DNA of 64,000 nt, taken from Streptomyces viridochromogenes (lineage in GTDB: Bacteria > Actinomycetota > Actinomycetes > Streptomycetales > Streptomycetaceae). Position 1 is the first letter of the stretch; each line of letters begins with the position of its first letter. The translations under genes were made by a program, and so were the position numbers. The DNA lies in NCBI RefSeq assembly GCF_001270495.1, contig NZ_LGUR01000253.1, forward strand, positions 62,001-126,000, in the 5' to 3' direction. Under the pieces are notes generated by a model. It did no database searches and was not told the origin of the DNA. It saw only the letters and a list, made by a program, of their open reading frames with translations. This document shows positions 1 to 8,413 of the stretch, in pieces.

Positions 1-1
1 G

Positions 2-109
2 ATCTACTGGGTCTACGGCGGCCGGGACGTCACCCGCACCATCACCGCCACCGGCGAGACCTTCGAGCACCTCTCCGAGCACGACAGGGGAGGGGCACCC
101 ACCGCATGA
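2..109 (+). CDS. C-terminal fragment of an unidentified protein (cut by window edge)
   Basis: An open frame enters from the left edge and ends at the TGA at 107-109, giving about 35 residues ending in ...SEHDRGGAPTA. The stop overlaps the ATG of the aldehyde dehydrogenase (ATGA), so the two are probably translationally coupled and work in the same pathway. The visible part (IYWVYGGRDVTRT and onward) is too short for me to assign a family. Confidence 0.6.
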   Translation: MYWVYGGRDVTRTITATGETFEHLSEHDRGGAPTA

Positions 110-1491
110 GCGGCATCCTGCAGACCGTCGACCCGTCAACCGGTGAGCCGACCGCCACGTACGAAGGCTGGGACGCGGACCGTATCGAGACCGCTGTGGC
201 ACGGGCCCACGCCGCGAGCCGTGCCTGGGCTCTGGTGCCGGTCACCGCGCGGGCCGCGCGCGCCCACCGCCTTGCTCAGACCCTGCGCGAGCACAAGGAC
301 CACCTCGCTTCCCTGGCCGTTGCCGAGATGGGAAAGCCGGTCGGCGAGGCCGAGGGTGAGGTCGAGAAGTCGGCGGTCACGGCCGGCTACTACGCCCGGC
401 AGGGCCCCGGCATCCTCGCCGACGAGCGCGTCGAGATCGACGGGGCACAAGCCTGGGTGGCCTACGAGCCCGCCGGACTCGTCCTGGCCGTGATGCCGTG
501 GAACTTCCCCGTCTGGCAGGTCATGCGCTTCGCCATCCCCTCCCTGGTGGCCGGCAACGGGATCCTGCTCAAGCACGCCTCCAACGTCACCGGCAGCGCG
601 CTCGCCCTCCAGGACCTGTTCGTGGAAGCCGGTTTCCCCGAGCACCTGGTGACCACACTGGTGATCGCCGACACCGACGTGCCCGACGTGACCGCGCGGC
701 TCATCGAGGACGACCGCGTCGCGGCCGTCACCCTCACCGGAAGCAACCGGGCCGGCGCGGCGGTGGGTTCGGCGGCCGGGCGGGCGGCGAAGAAGTCCGT
801 GCTGGAACTGGGCGGGTCGGACGCCTTCGTGGTCCTGGACGACGCCGATGCCGCTGTGGCCGCGGCGGCCGCGGTCAAGGCGCGTTTCACCAACTCCGGG
901 CAGAGCTGCGTATGCGCGAAGCGGTTCATCGTCGCCGCCTGCGTGGCGGACGCGTTCACCGCCGCGTTCGTGGCCGGTGTCGAAGCCCTGCGTGTCGGCG
1001 ACCCGCGCGAACGGCAGACGCAGGTCGGCCCGCTCGCCCGCGACGATCTGCGGGCCGCGATCCAGCGGCAGGTCGAGGAATCCGTCGCCGCCGGCGCCCG
1101 CCTCCTGACCGGCGGCAAGCCCGTGCCCGGCGACGGCTTCTTCTACCAGCCCACCGTCCTGGGCGACACCGGCCCGGGGATGCCCGCCTTCGACGAGGAG
1201 ACCTTCGGACCGCTCGCCGCCATAACCGTCGCCCGGGACGACGAGGACGCCGTACGTCTCGCGAACGCCACGCCGTACGGGCTCGGTCTGAGCATCTGGA
1301 CGGCCGACCCGAGCCGTGGCGTCGCCCTCGCCCGCCGTATCACCAGCGGAGCGGCCTTCGTCAACGCGATCGTCGCCTCCGACCCCCGCCTGCCCTTCGG
1401 CGGCACCAAGCGCAGCGGCCATGGCCGTGAACTGGCCGCCGCCGGCATCCGCGAGTTCACCAACACCCGCACCTACTGGGTCACCGCCTGA
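106..1491 (+). CDS. NAD(P)-dependent aldehyde dehydrogenase, succinate-semialdehyde-dehydrogenase-like
   Basis: This 461-residue protein is a complete ALDH-superfamily enzyme that would oxidise an aldehyde to a carboxylate in the cytosol. The PWNFP motif at residues 131-135 supplies the oxyanion Asn133, the general base is Glu234 in LELGG, and the nucleophile is Cys268 in SGQSC. The compact length and the lack of an N-terminal extension fit the semialdehyde dehydrogenase (GabD/Sad) branch, but the substrate cannot be read from sequence. The ATG overlaps the stop of the upstream gene. A strong terminator follows, so this is the last gene of its operon. The citrate-type transporter and lactonase downstream hint at organic- or sugar-acid catabolism, which is inference. 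Confidence 0.9.
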   Translation: MSGILQTVDPSTGEPTATYEGWDADRIETAVARAHAASRAWALVPVTARAARAHRLAQTLREHKDHLASLAVAEMGKPVGEAEGEVEKSAVTAGYYARQGPGILADERVEIDGAQAWVAYEPAGLVLAVMPWNFPVWQVMRFAIPSLVAGNGILLKHASNVTGSALALQDLFVEAGFPEHLVTTLVIADTDVPDVTARLIEDDRVAAVTLTGSNRAGAAVGSAAGRAAKKSVLELGGSDAFVVLDDADAAVAAAAAVKARFTNSGQSCVCAKRFIVAACVADAFTAAFVAGVEALRVGDPRERQTQVGPLARDDLRAAIQRQVEESVAAGARLLTGGKPVPGDGFFYQPTVLGDTGPGMPAFDEETFGPLAAITVARDDEDAVRLANATPYGLGLSIWTADPSRGVALARRITSGAAFVNAIVASDPRLPFGGTKRSGHGRELAAAGIREFTNTRTYWVTA

Positions 1492-1522
1492 CCGGGGCAC
1501 GCCCTGCCGGAACACCTCACAG

Positions 1523-1553
1523 AACCTGTCTGCCACCTACCGGCAGACAGGTT
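1523..1553 (+). terminator. Rho-independent terminator after the aldehyde dehydrogenase
   Basis: A perfect 12-bp inverted repeat (AACCTGTCTGCC at 1523-1534 and its complement at 1542-1553) encloses a 7-nt loop and runs into TTTT at 1552-1555. It separates the ALDH gene from the transporter gene. Confidence 0.85.
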
Positions 1554-1615
1554 TTCGTGCTGCCCGCACACAGCCCCCATGCCCGCACTGACCAGCACAT
1601 TTACTGTCGGCAGAC

Positions 1616-1649
1616 CTCTATACAGACCTGAATTCATAGCTGTATACAG
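1616..1649 (+). promoter_or_regulatory. Tandem operator-like motif before the CitMHS gene
   Basis: CTCTATACAG (1616-1625) and the perfect palindrome CTGTATACAG (1640-1649) match at 9 of 10 positions and start 24 bp apart, on nearly the same helical face. They lie 35-68 bp before the transporter start. The TATACA core resembles operators of GntR-family repressors. No GntR gene lies in the window, so the regulator is unknown. Confidence 0.45.
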
Positions 1650-1683
1650 ATCCCTGTTACGGCTGCATAGAGAGGAGATGACC

Positions 1684-3144
1684 ATGCTGGTCCTCCTGGG
1701 ATTCGCGATGATCGCGACGTTCCTCTACCTGGTCATGAGCAAGCGCGTGGTGCCTGTCGCCGCCCTCATCCTGGTGCCCGTCGTCTTCGGCCTGGTGGCG
1801 GGAGGGGGCTTGGGGCTCGCCGACGACATCACGAAGTCGATCGAGGATGTCGCGCCCACGGCGGCACTGCTGTTCTTCGCCATCACGTTCTTCGGCATCA
1901 TGATCGATGTCGGGCTCTTCGACCCGCTGATCAGAGCCATCCTGCGGGTGGTGGGCCACGATCCGGCGAAGATCGTCGTGGGCACCGCGCTGCTCGCCTC
2001 GATCGTCTCCCTCGACGGCGACGGCTCCACGACCTTCATCATCGTCACCTCCGCCTTCCTGCCGATCTACCTCCGCCTCGGCATGAGCCCCGTCGTCCTG
2101 ACCTGCGTGACCGCCACCGCCAACGGCGTGCTCAACACCGTGCCGTGGGGCGGCTCCACCGCCCGCGCGGCGGCAGCCCTCAAGGTCTCGCCGATCGACA
2201 TCTTCGTGCCGATGATCCCCGCGATCGCCGCCGGCCTGATCGCCACCATGGTCTTCGCCTACCTCCTCGGCCGCAGCGAGCGCCGACGCCTGGGCGAAGT
2301 CGAGCTCCGCGACGGCGTCCTGCGACGAAAGGACAGCGCCTCCGGCAAGGTCCCGCAGACCACCAGGGCGGCACAGATGACTCCCGCCGAGGCTTCGGGT
2401 ACGGTCTCCGTCGCCGTGGCGAGCGGTCCGAGCGACCCCTCGGACGGCAACGCCACCACCGCCGCACCCGAGCCCAAGGCCGACACCGCGCTCATCTCCT
2501 CCGACGGCACCATCAACCGCCCCAACGCGCGCCCCAGGCTGCTGTGGTTCAACCTCGCCCTCACCCTCGCCGTGATGGCGCTCCTGGTGGAGGGCACCCT
2601 CGAACCCGCTGTCCTCTTCTTCGTCGCCGTGGCGATCGCGCTGGTCCTCAACTTTCCCCGTGTCGCCGAACAGCGTGAGCAGCTCCAGGCGCACGCCTCC
2701 AGCGTCGTGGGCGTCGTCGGCATGGTCTTCGCCGCCACCGTCCTGACTGGCGTCCTCAGCGGCAGCGGCATGGTGGAGGCGATGGCCGACTGGCTGGTCG
2801 GTGTCATCCCGGACTCACTCGGCGCCCACTTCCCCGTCATCACCGGCCTGCTGTCCATCCCGATGACCTTCTTCACCAGCAACGACGCCTTCTACTTCGG
2901 CATGCTGCCGGTCCTCAACGAGACCGCTTCCCACTACGGCGTCACCCCGCTGGAGATGGCCCGCGCCTCCCTCGTCGGCCAGCCCCTGCACCAGTCCAGC
3001 CCGATCGTCGCGTCCTTCCTGCTGCTTGTCGGCCTGGCCAAGGTCGACCTCGGCGACCACCACCGCAAGACGATCTGGCGCGCGGTCGTCGTCGGCCTGA
3101 TCATGCTCGCTGTCGGCGGCCTGACCCTCGCCTTCCCCCTCTGA
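1684..3144 (+). CDS. CitMHS-family citrate/metal-citrate:proton symporter
   Basis: This is a polytopic inner-membrane transporter of 486 residues with hydrophobic segments from the N-terminus (MLVLLGFAMIATFLYL) to the C-terminus. The conserved block around residues 95-125 (IVSLDGDGSTTFIIV) and the later FFTSNDAFYFGMLP block are typical of the CitMHS family, which imports citrate complexed to Mg or other divalent metals. A hydrophilic loop of about 85 residues, rich in Ala, Ser, Thr and Pro, lies near residues 195-280 and separates two membrane halves. I chose the ATG at 1684 because GAGGAG (1672-1677) sits 6 nt before it; the frame is open further upstream. It is preceded by a terminator and a tandem operator-like motif, so it is probably an independently induced transport unit. 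Confidence 0.85.
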   Translation: MLVLLGFAMIATFLYLVMSKRVVPVAALILVPVVFGLVAGGGLGLADDITKSIEDVAPTAALLFFAITFFGIMIDVGLFDPLIRAILRVVGHDPAKIVVGTALLASIVSLDGDGSTTFIIVTSAFLPIYLRLGMSPVVLTCVTATANGVLNTVPWGGSTARAAAALKVSPIDIFVPMIPAIAAGLIATMVFAYLLGRSERRRLGEVELRDGVLRRKDSASGKVPQTTRAAQMTPAEASGTVSVAVASGPSDPSDGNATTAAPEPKADTALISSDGTINRPNARPRLLWFNLALTLAVMALLVEGTLEPAVLFFVAVAIALVLNFPRVAEQREQLQAHASSVVGVVGMVFAATVLTGVLSGSGMVEAMADWLVGVIPDSLGAHFPVITGLLSIPMTFFTSNDAFYFGMLPVLNETASHYGVTPLEMARASLVGQPLHQSSPIVASFLLLVGLAKVDLGDHHRKTIWRAVVVGLIMLAVGGLTLAFPL

Positions 3145-3212
3145 CTCCCGGCCTGCCCACCCCGCCTCCCCTCGGGCCCGCATCGCACCCGACCCCCGTA
3201 GGAGCCGCACGC

Positions 3213-4400
3213 ATGACCGTCCCCACCACCTCCCGCAGAACCGCCCTCACCCTGGCCGCAGGCGCCGCCTTCGCCCTCACCCCGGCACCGGCCGCCTTCC
3301 CCGCGGCGCGGCACACCGGCCCCACCACGCTGCCCCGCTTCGCCTACGCCGGCTGCTACACCACCCCGGAGCGAAACGGCCACGGCAAGGGCATCGCCGT
3401 CTTCCGCGTCGACGCCCCCGGCCGATGGCACCAGATCGACGTCACCGACACTCTCCCCAACCCCTCCTTCCTCGCCCTGGACCACACCCAGTCGTACCTC
3501 TACGCCGTCCACGGCGACCTCGACCAAGTCAGCGCCTTCGCCATCGACCACCGAACCGGACGCCTCACCCCTGTGGGCACCCAGCTGAGCCAGGGCACCA
3601 ACCCCGTCCACCTCACCCCCACCCCCGACAACCGACGCATCCTGGTCGCCAACTACGCCACCGGCACGCTCGCCGTCCTGCCCCGCGCCACCGACGGCCG
3701 CCTCCGGCCGGCCGACCAGGTCATCGAACTGACCGGCACCCCCGGCCCCCACCGCACCCAGCAGATCGGTCCCCATCCCCACCACATCCCCCTCGCCCCC
3801 GACCAACGCCACGTCCTCGTCCCCGACAAAGGCACCGACCGCATCCACCACTTCACCTACGACACGGCCGCCGGACGCCTGACCCCAGCCACCCCCGCGA
3901 CCACCACGGTCCGCTCCGGCGCAGGTCCCCGCCACATCGCCTACCACCCCCACCTGCCGCGGGCCTACGTCGCCGACGAACTGAACTCCCAGGTCACCAC
4001 GTACACCTACGACCGCACGACGGGCGCCCTCACCCCACGCGCCTGGCTGCCGACCCTGCCGTCCACCTACACCGGCGACAACACCGCGGCCGGGATCCAA
4101 CTCACCCCCGACGCACGCTTCCTGTTCGTCTCCAACCGCGGCCACGACAGCGTCGCCGCCTACCGTGTCCGCGACGACGGCACCCTGCACACCCCGCGCT
4201 GGACCCCGACCGGGGGCCGGCAGCCCCGGTTCTTCACCCTCGACCCCGCCGGTGACACCCTGTACGCCGCCAACCAGGCATCCGACACGATCGTGGCCTT
4301 CCACATCACGCCAGAAGGCCGCTTGGAGCCCGTCGGACGAACCGTGTCCACCGGATCACCGGTCTGCGTCGTTTTCAGTACCCGGAGTCGACTCCCGTAG
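3213..4400 (+). CDS. Secreted lactonase-family seven-bladed beta-propeller protein
   Basis: The 395-residue product starts with a twin-arginine signal (SRRTALTLAAGAAFA, residues 7-21) and should be exported folded. The mature part contains repeated blades with recurrent HPN/PDxRxxxVxN-like strings (for example TPDNRRILVANYATG and TPDARFLFVSNRGHD), as in the lactonase/6-phosphogluconolactonase YbhE-type fold (Pfam Lactonase). Intracellular relatives hydrolyse 6-phosphogluconolactone. Export makes an extracellular sugar-acid lactone a more likely substrate here, which is inference. AGGAG at 3201-3205 supports the ATG at 3213. The gene follows the CitMHS gene by 68 bp in the same orientation and may be co-transcribed with it. 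Confidence 0.82.
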   Translation: MTVPTTSRRTALTLAAGAAFALTPAPAAFPAARHTGPTTLPRFAYAGCYTTPERNGHGKGIAVFRVDAPGRWHQIDVTDTLPNPSFLALDHTQSYLYAVHGDLDQVSAFAIDHRTGRLTPVGTQLSQGTNPVHLTPTPDNRRILVANYATGTLAVLPRATDGRLRPADQVIELTGTPGPHRTQQIGPHPHHIPLAPDQRHVLVPDKGTDRIHHFTYDTAAGRLTPATPATTTVRSGAGPRHIAYHPHLPRAYVADELNSQVTTYTYDRTTGALTPRAWLPTLPSTYTGDNTAAGIQLTPDARFLFVSNRGHDSVAAYRVRDDGTLHTPRWTPTGGRQPRFFTLDPAGDTLYAANQASDTIVAFHITPEGRLEPVGRTVSTGSPVCVVFSTRSRLP

Positions 4401-4522
4401 CCGTCGCCAATTACGCCATGGTGGAGCTGACAGGCGCAGTCTTCGCCACTGGCTCGGGAGACTGGGCGATCAGATGCAGCAAGTCGCCTTCTTCGTTGGT
4501 GTGGTGCAGCGTGAGATTGCAG

Positions 4523-4729
4523 CTACGACACCACCTGGCCCGCTGCCTCACATGAAGGCGAGTTCACGGCGAGCACCGCCCATCGGTTCTTGGTGGGCGA
4601 GATCCACATGCCTGTGCCGGTGAAGCCGTAGCGGACCCACACGTCCTGTTCGGCGGTAGCGCCAGGGGCGGGATGCCAGAACAGCCCACGGCTGTTCGGT
4701 GCGACGGCCAGGGTCGTGGCGTCGGCCAC
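4523..4729 (-). pseudogene. C-terminal remnant of a beta-lactamase-family serine hydrolase
   Basis: The minus-strand frame at 4559-4693 reads like the end of a class C beta-lactamase/esterase fold protein: GLFWHPAPG, then VRYGFTGTGMWISP and a WAVLAVNS strand, the counterpart of the usual H-x-GFTGT-xxWxxP-x-VLLTN ending. The catalytic SxxK and YxN regions are absent, and no in-frame start of reasonable length exists. It belongs to a cluster of four gene fragments at 4520-5635. The similarity call is from memory of the family. Confidence 0.55.
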
Positions 4730-4803
4730 GTGTACTCGGCGAAACCGCGGGGGCGGCGCAGGTCACCGTGGAAAGCGACCCGTTGCCCAGGATGGACACC
4801 GGT

Positions 4804-4848
4804 CACAGGTACTTCTCGGGCCAGCTGATCGCGTTCTGCGTGGTCATG
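4804..4848 (-). pseudogene. Short N-terminal gene remnant, possibly SRPBCC family
   Basis: An ATG at 4848 opens MTTQNAISWPEKYL and stops at 4804-4806. The WPEKYL string resembles the N-terminus of some actinobacterial SRPBCC/START-like proteins. It lies 27 bp downstream of the DJ-1 fragment on the same strand, so it may once have been the second gene of that operon. The evidence is thin. Confidence 0.3.
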
Positions 4849-4875
4849 GGTGTGTCCTTACGGTGAAGTGTGTCG

Positions 4876-4971
4876 TCAGGAAAGCTTCTTGACGAGCTCG
4901 GCCGCGAGCGGGCCGGAGGAAGCGGGGTTCTGGCCGGTGACGACATTGCGGTCGACCTCGACGTGCGGTGC
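4876..4971 (-). pseudogene. C-terminal remnant of a DJ-1/PfpI-family protein
   Basis: The last 31 codons on the minus strand, ending at the TGA at 4876-4878, read APHVEVDRNVVTGQNPASS and then GPLAAELVKKLS. The V-DRN-VTGQNPASS string is the characteristic C-terminal end of type 1 glutamine-amidotransferase-like DJ-1/PfpI (Hsp31-type) proteins. The nucleophile-elbow Cys region and everything N-terminal are missing. The fragment abuts the 5' break of the LysR remnant at about 4970, so one deletion probably removed the divergent 5' ends of both genes. Confidence 0.65.
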
Positions 4972-5635
4972 CGCACTGGCCGCCATGGAGGACACCGGCG
5001 CGGTTGCGTCCCCCGTCCATCTGGCCGGGCCTTCGGAGCTGCTGTGCGTCCGGGTGCTGCCCGCCCTCACCCCGCTGATCGCCGACGGCGTCCAGCTGCA
5101 GGTCACCCAGGGACTGCCGGAACCGCTGCTGGAGGAGATGCGCGCCGGTCGCCACGACCTGGTGATCGCCACCCGGCGCCCCCGTGGCCGCGCCCTGGAC
5201 TCGGTGCCGCTCGCCGACGAGGAGTATCTGCTGGTCGCGAGCCCCGACTGGGCCGAGCGCGTCGCCGGGCACTCCGAGGCCGACGACCTGTGCGCGGCCC
5301 TGCGTCAGGTCCCGATGGTGACGTACGCCGAGGACCTGCCCATCCTCCGCCGCTACTGGCGCAACATCTTCGGCAAGCAGCTCACCGCCCGCGCCGCCGT
5401 CACCGTGCCGAACCTGTACGCCGTCCTGTCAGCGGTCAACGCGGGCGCCGGCTACAGCGTGCTGCCCCGCTCCCTGTGTCACGAGTATCTCGACTCCGGC
5501 CGCCTGACTCTCCTGCACGATCCGGAGGAGCCGCCGCTGAACACCCTGTTCCTGGTGCAACGCCCTGGCGCCGACACCAACCCCGATGTCCTCCGCGTCC
5601 GCGACCGTCTCCGGCAGGCGGCCCGCACCTGGTAG
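4970..5635 (+). pseudogene. LysR-type regulator lacking its DNA-binding domain
   Basis: The frame encodes about 220 residues of a LysR effector-binding domain: GPSELLCVRVLPALTPLI at the start, an HDLVIATRRP strand, then the YSVLPRSLCHEYLDSGRLTLL end typical of periplasmic-binding-fold sensors. The N-terminal winged helix-turn-helix is absent. The open frame upstream of about 4970 is only antisense to the DJ-1 fragment. An internal ATG at 4985 could start a truncated polypeptide, but it could not bind DNA. The true regulator would originally have faced the DJ-1 gene across a shared promoter. Confidence 0.7.
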
Positions 5636-5782
5636 CCGTACCCAACAGGCGATCGACGACGACTTCACAGAATCCGAGGCGAGGGCAGCAGCAACGTCCA
5701 GGGTGCATCAGTGCCCCCAGCGAAACCCATGTGCCCTCAATGTGCCCTGGCCGCCTGACAACCCCTCCCAGCACGTGACAAA

Positions 5783-5804
5783 GGCGGGGTCCGAAAACCC
5801 CGCC
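5783..5804. terminator. GC-rich hairpin, possible bidirectional terminator
   Basis: GGCGGGGT (5783-5790) and its complement ACCCCGCC (5797-5804) form an 8-bp stem with a 6-nt loop. There is no T tract. It lies between the convergent LysR remnant and the conserved hypothetical gene. The rest of 5636-5825 shows nothing I can identify. Confidence 0.5.
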
Positions 5805-5825
5805 CGAAACCAGTGAGACCCCAGC

Positions 5826-6257
5826 TCAGGGCCAAACCAAGCAATAAGGCTGATGCCCCGCCTCATGCAACCGATGGCTGAAGTCCTGCCACTCGTGCAG
5901 CAGTTGATAGACGTTGAACGCGTCCCGGGGCCCGCCCCGGTCCGGCACCGTCGACCAGATGAAGGCGGCCGCGCCCACCGCTTCCTCTCCTATGCCCCGC
6001 AGCGGATCAACCACCGTCATCGGCAGCTTGACCACCGCGTAGTCGGGGTGCAGGACGACCAGCTCCAGCGGCGGGACCTTGTGCAGGGGGACGCCCTCGA
6101 TGCCCGTGAGGACCATCGCGGCCATCGTCTCCGGCTTGATCTTGGTGAACATGCCGTTCATGCCGAGCTCGTCGCCGCCGAGTTCTTCGGGGCGCATCGA
6201 GATCGGGACGCGGGCCGCGGTCGCACCGTCCGGCGCGCCGAAGTACTTGTACGTCAC
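5826..6257 (-). CDS. Conserved hypothetical protein
   Basis: The 143-residue product starts at a GTG at 6257 ([20 protein letters not shown]) and ends [10 protein letters not shown]. The open frame extends further upstream, but that part is low-complexity Arg-rich sequence and not protein-like. It has no membrane segment or signal and looks like a soluble alpha/beta protein with short hydrophobic strands ([19 protein letters not shown]). I recall close homologues beside hemL in other Streptomyces, but I cannot assign a function. It is transcribed away from hemL. Confidence 0.7.
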   Translation of the reverse strand: MTYKYFGAPDGATAARVPISMRPEELGGDELGMNGMFTKIKPETMAAMVLTGIEGVPLHKVPPLELVVLHPDYAVVKLPMTVVDPLRGIGEEAVGAAAFIWSTVPDRGGPRDAFNVYQLLHEWQDFSHRLHEAGHQPYCLVWP

Positions 6258-7093
6258 CCCCACCCGACCACCATTCCCGCTCGCCCTCAGCCGATCGCGA
6301 TCGCTGCGTTCGATGCGCTCGCCGCGTCGGTCGGCCCGCTCTGACTCGTTCGGTACACCCGGCATACCCGGTACTACGTGTCCCTGACGTGCTTCGTTCG
6401 AATCCTCCGCGTCGCGCCGGTGCCTTCCCCGCCGGGCACGTCGAGGACCCAGGTCATCAGTCCCCTCGCCCAGTCCGCCACCGCGATGCATATCTCCACC
6501 CGACTGCTTTTCTAGGACGCGTGGCGCCCGCCGCGCAACCCGATCATCGTGTCAGTGACCTCCCCCGCGGCCGCCCGCCGAAACGTGCGCTGAAACACCT
6601 GTCCGCAGGATCTTTTCAGTCCCCGACCATCACGCCCCGCATGAGCTGTGTGTATCACGCCCAGTCTCGCAGATCGCGGGGGGAGGGCTGCCGGGAAGGG
6701 GAGACCGGTGTGGTCCGCGAGGTACCGGTGGAGACCGGCCGCCCGTGTCAGCAGCCGTCCCGCTGCCGTCCGGCGGCTCCCCCTGCCACCGGTCGCCTGC
6801 CGCCCCGCTGCCGACCGGCCGCTCTCCCGCTACTGGCCGCCTACCGGCCTCGTACCGTCCCGCTACCGGCCCCGTACCGCCCTGCTACCGGCCGGCGATC
6901 CTCCAGCGACCAGCGACCAGCGACCAGCGACCAGCGACCAGCCACCGGCCTCCAGCCGCCCGCCTCCAGCCACCCACCCCCCACCCCAGCCCCTGCCGTC
7001 CCGCTGCCGTCCCGCTGCCGTCCACCCCCGCTGGCCTACCCTGAGGAGGTCACTGGCAATCGGAGCCCGAGAAGGTCGGAGAAGTCGCAGGCC
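6258..7093. other. Long non-coding divergent region between the hypothetical gene and hemL
   Basis: This 836-bp stretch contains no convincing gene. The first 400 bp must carry the promoter of the minus-strand gene. Bases 6745-7035 are a pyrimidine-rich, low-complexity tract on the plus strand made of variants of GCTACCGGCC, CCCGCTGCCGTC and CCAGCGA. A TACCCT hexamer near 7036 (in CCTACCCTGAGG) is a candidate -10 box for hemL. I see no tRNA or riboswitch. Confidence 0.6.
6903..6944. repeat. 7-bp tandem repeat CCAGCGA
   Basis: Five perfect copies of CCAGCGA (6903-6937) are followed by one degenerate copy CCAGCCA (6938-6944), about 150 bp before hemL. The array sits inside a longer C-rich tract. 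It is a candidate for copy-number variation by slippage. Confidence 0.9.
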
Positions 7094-8413
7094 ATGAGCG
7101 AATCGCCCTATCCGTACGAAGCACCAGCCTCGCAGGCCCTGTTCGACCGTGCGGCCGTCGTCACACCCGGCGGCGTGAACTCCCCGGTACGCGCCTTCCG
7201 TGCCGTGGGCGGTACGCCCCGGTTCATGGTGTCCGGCACCGGTCCGTACCTGACCGACGCCGACGGACGTGAGTACGTCGACCTCGTCTGCTCCTGGGGG
7301 CCCATGATCCTCGGGCACTCCCACCCGGACGTGATCGCCGCCGTCCAGGACGCCGTCTCCCGCGGTACCTCCTTCGGTACGCCCGGTGAGGGCGAGGTGG
7401 CGCTCGCGGAGGAGATGGTCGAGCGGATCGAGCCGCTGGAGCAGGTGCGGCTCGTCTCCAGCGGGACCGAGGCCACCATGTCGGCCATCCGGCTCTCCCG
7501 CGGGTTCACCCGGCGGACCAAGGTGATCAAGTTCGCCGGGTGCTATCACGGGCACGTCGACTCGCTGCTCGCCGCGGCCGGGTCCGGGGTGGCCACCTTC
7601 GCGCTGCCCGACACCCCCGGCGTCACCGGCGCCCAGGCCGGCGACACCATCGTCCTGCCGTACAACGACCTCGAATCCGTCCACGAGGCGTTCCACCGCT
7701 TCCCCGGTGAGATCGCCTGCGTCATCACCGAGGCCTCGCCCGGCAACATGGGTGTCGTCCCGCCGCGCCCCGGCTTCAACGAGGGGCTGAAGGACGCCTG
7801 CCGGAAGAACGGCGCCCTCTACATCTCCGACGAGGTCATGACAGGGTTCCGGACCAGCCGCGCCGGGTGGTACGGCGTCGACGGGGTCAAGCCCGACCTC
7901 ATGACCTTCGGCAAGGTGATGGGGGGCGGCTTCCCGGCCGCCGCCTTCGGTGGGCGTGCGGACGTGATGGCCCACCTCGCTCCCGCCGGGCCCGTCTACC
8001 AGGCCGGCACCCTGTCCGGGAACCCGGTCGCCACCGCCGCGGGCCTCGCCCAGCTGCGGCTGCTCGACGAGGCCGCGTACGACACCGTCAACGCCGTCTC
8101 CGCGCAGATCCAGTCCCTCGTCACCGAGGCCCTCACCAAGGAGGGCGTCGCGCACCGGCTGCAGAACGCCTCCAACATGTTCTCCGTCTTCTTCACGGAC
8201 CGGGAAGTGCGCAACTACGAGGACGCCAAGCGCCAGGAGTCCTTCCGCTTCACCGCCTTCTTCCACTCGATGCTGGCGCAGGGCGTCTATCTGCCGCCCT
8301 CGTCCTTCGAGTCCTGGTTCGTGTCCACGACCCACGACGAGCGGGCCGTCCAGCGGATCGCCGACGCCCTCCCGGCGGCGGCCCGAGCGGCGGCGGAGGC
8401 CACGGCGGCATGA
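7094..8413 (+). CDS. hemL: Glutamate-1-semialdehyde 2,1-aminomutase
   Basis: The 439-residue PLP enzyme moves the amino group of glutamate-1-semialdehyde to give 5-aminolevulinate, the last step of the C5 route to haem and other tetrapyrroles. Family marks are [12 protein letters not shown] near the N-terminus, [16 protein letters not shown] for phosphate binding, SDEVMTGFR, and the Schiff-base Lys274 in TFGKVMGGG. The ATG at 7094 is chosen because homology starts here (MSESPYPYE); the frame runs further upstream through low-complexity sequence. The stop overlaps the start of the next gene (ATGA). It is followed by the cytochrome c maturation genes, so the locus joins haem supply and haem use. 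Confidence 0.96.
   Translation: MSESPYPYEAPASQALFDRAAVVTPGGVNSPVRAFRAVGGTPRFMVSGTGPYLTDADGREYVDLVCSWGPMILGHSHPDVIAAVQDAVSRGTSFGTPGEGEVALAEEMVERIEPLEQVRLVSSGTEATMSAIRLSRGFTRRTKVIKFAGCYHGHVDSLLAAAGSGVATFALPDTPGVTGAQAGDTIVLPYNDLESVHEAFHRFPGEIACVITEASPGNMGVVPPRPGFNEGLKDACRKNGALYISDEVMTGFRTSRAGWYGVDGVKPDLMTFGKVMGGGFPAAAFGGRADVMAHLAPAGPVYQAGTLSGNPVATAAGLAQLRLLDEAAYDTVNAVSAQIQSLVTEALTKEGVAHRLQNASNMFSVFFTDREVRNYEDAKRQESFRFTAFFHSMLAQGVYLPPSSFESWFVSTTHDERAVQRIADALPAAARAAAEATAA

Noticed and set aside
136..1536. Long minus-strand frame opposite the aldehyde dehydrogenase
   Set aside because: It is a GC-skew shadow with low-complexity Gly/Asp/Arg translation and no family motif, while the plus strand is a complete ALDH.
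4850..4969. N-terminal extension of the LysR fragment
   Set aside because: These codons are antisense to the DJ-1 fragment and encode nothing like a winged HTH.
6385..6415. Possible tRNA T-loop (GTTCGAATCC-like string)
   Set aside because: The flanking bases do not form the T stem, and no anticodon arm or acceptor stem can be found around it.
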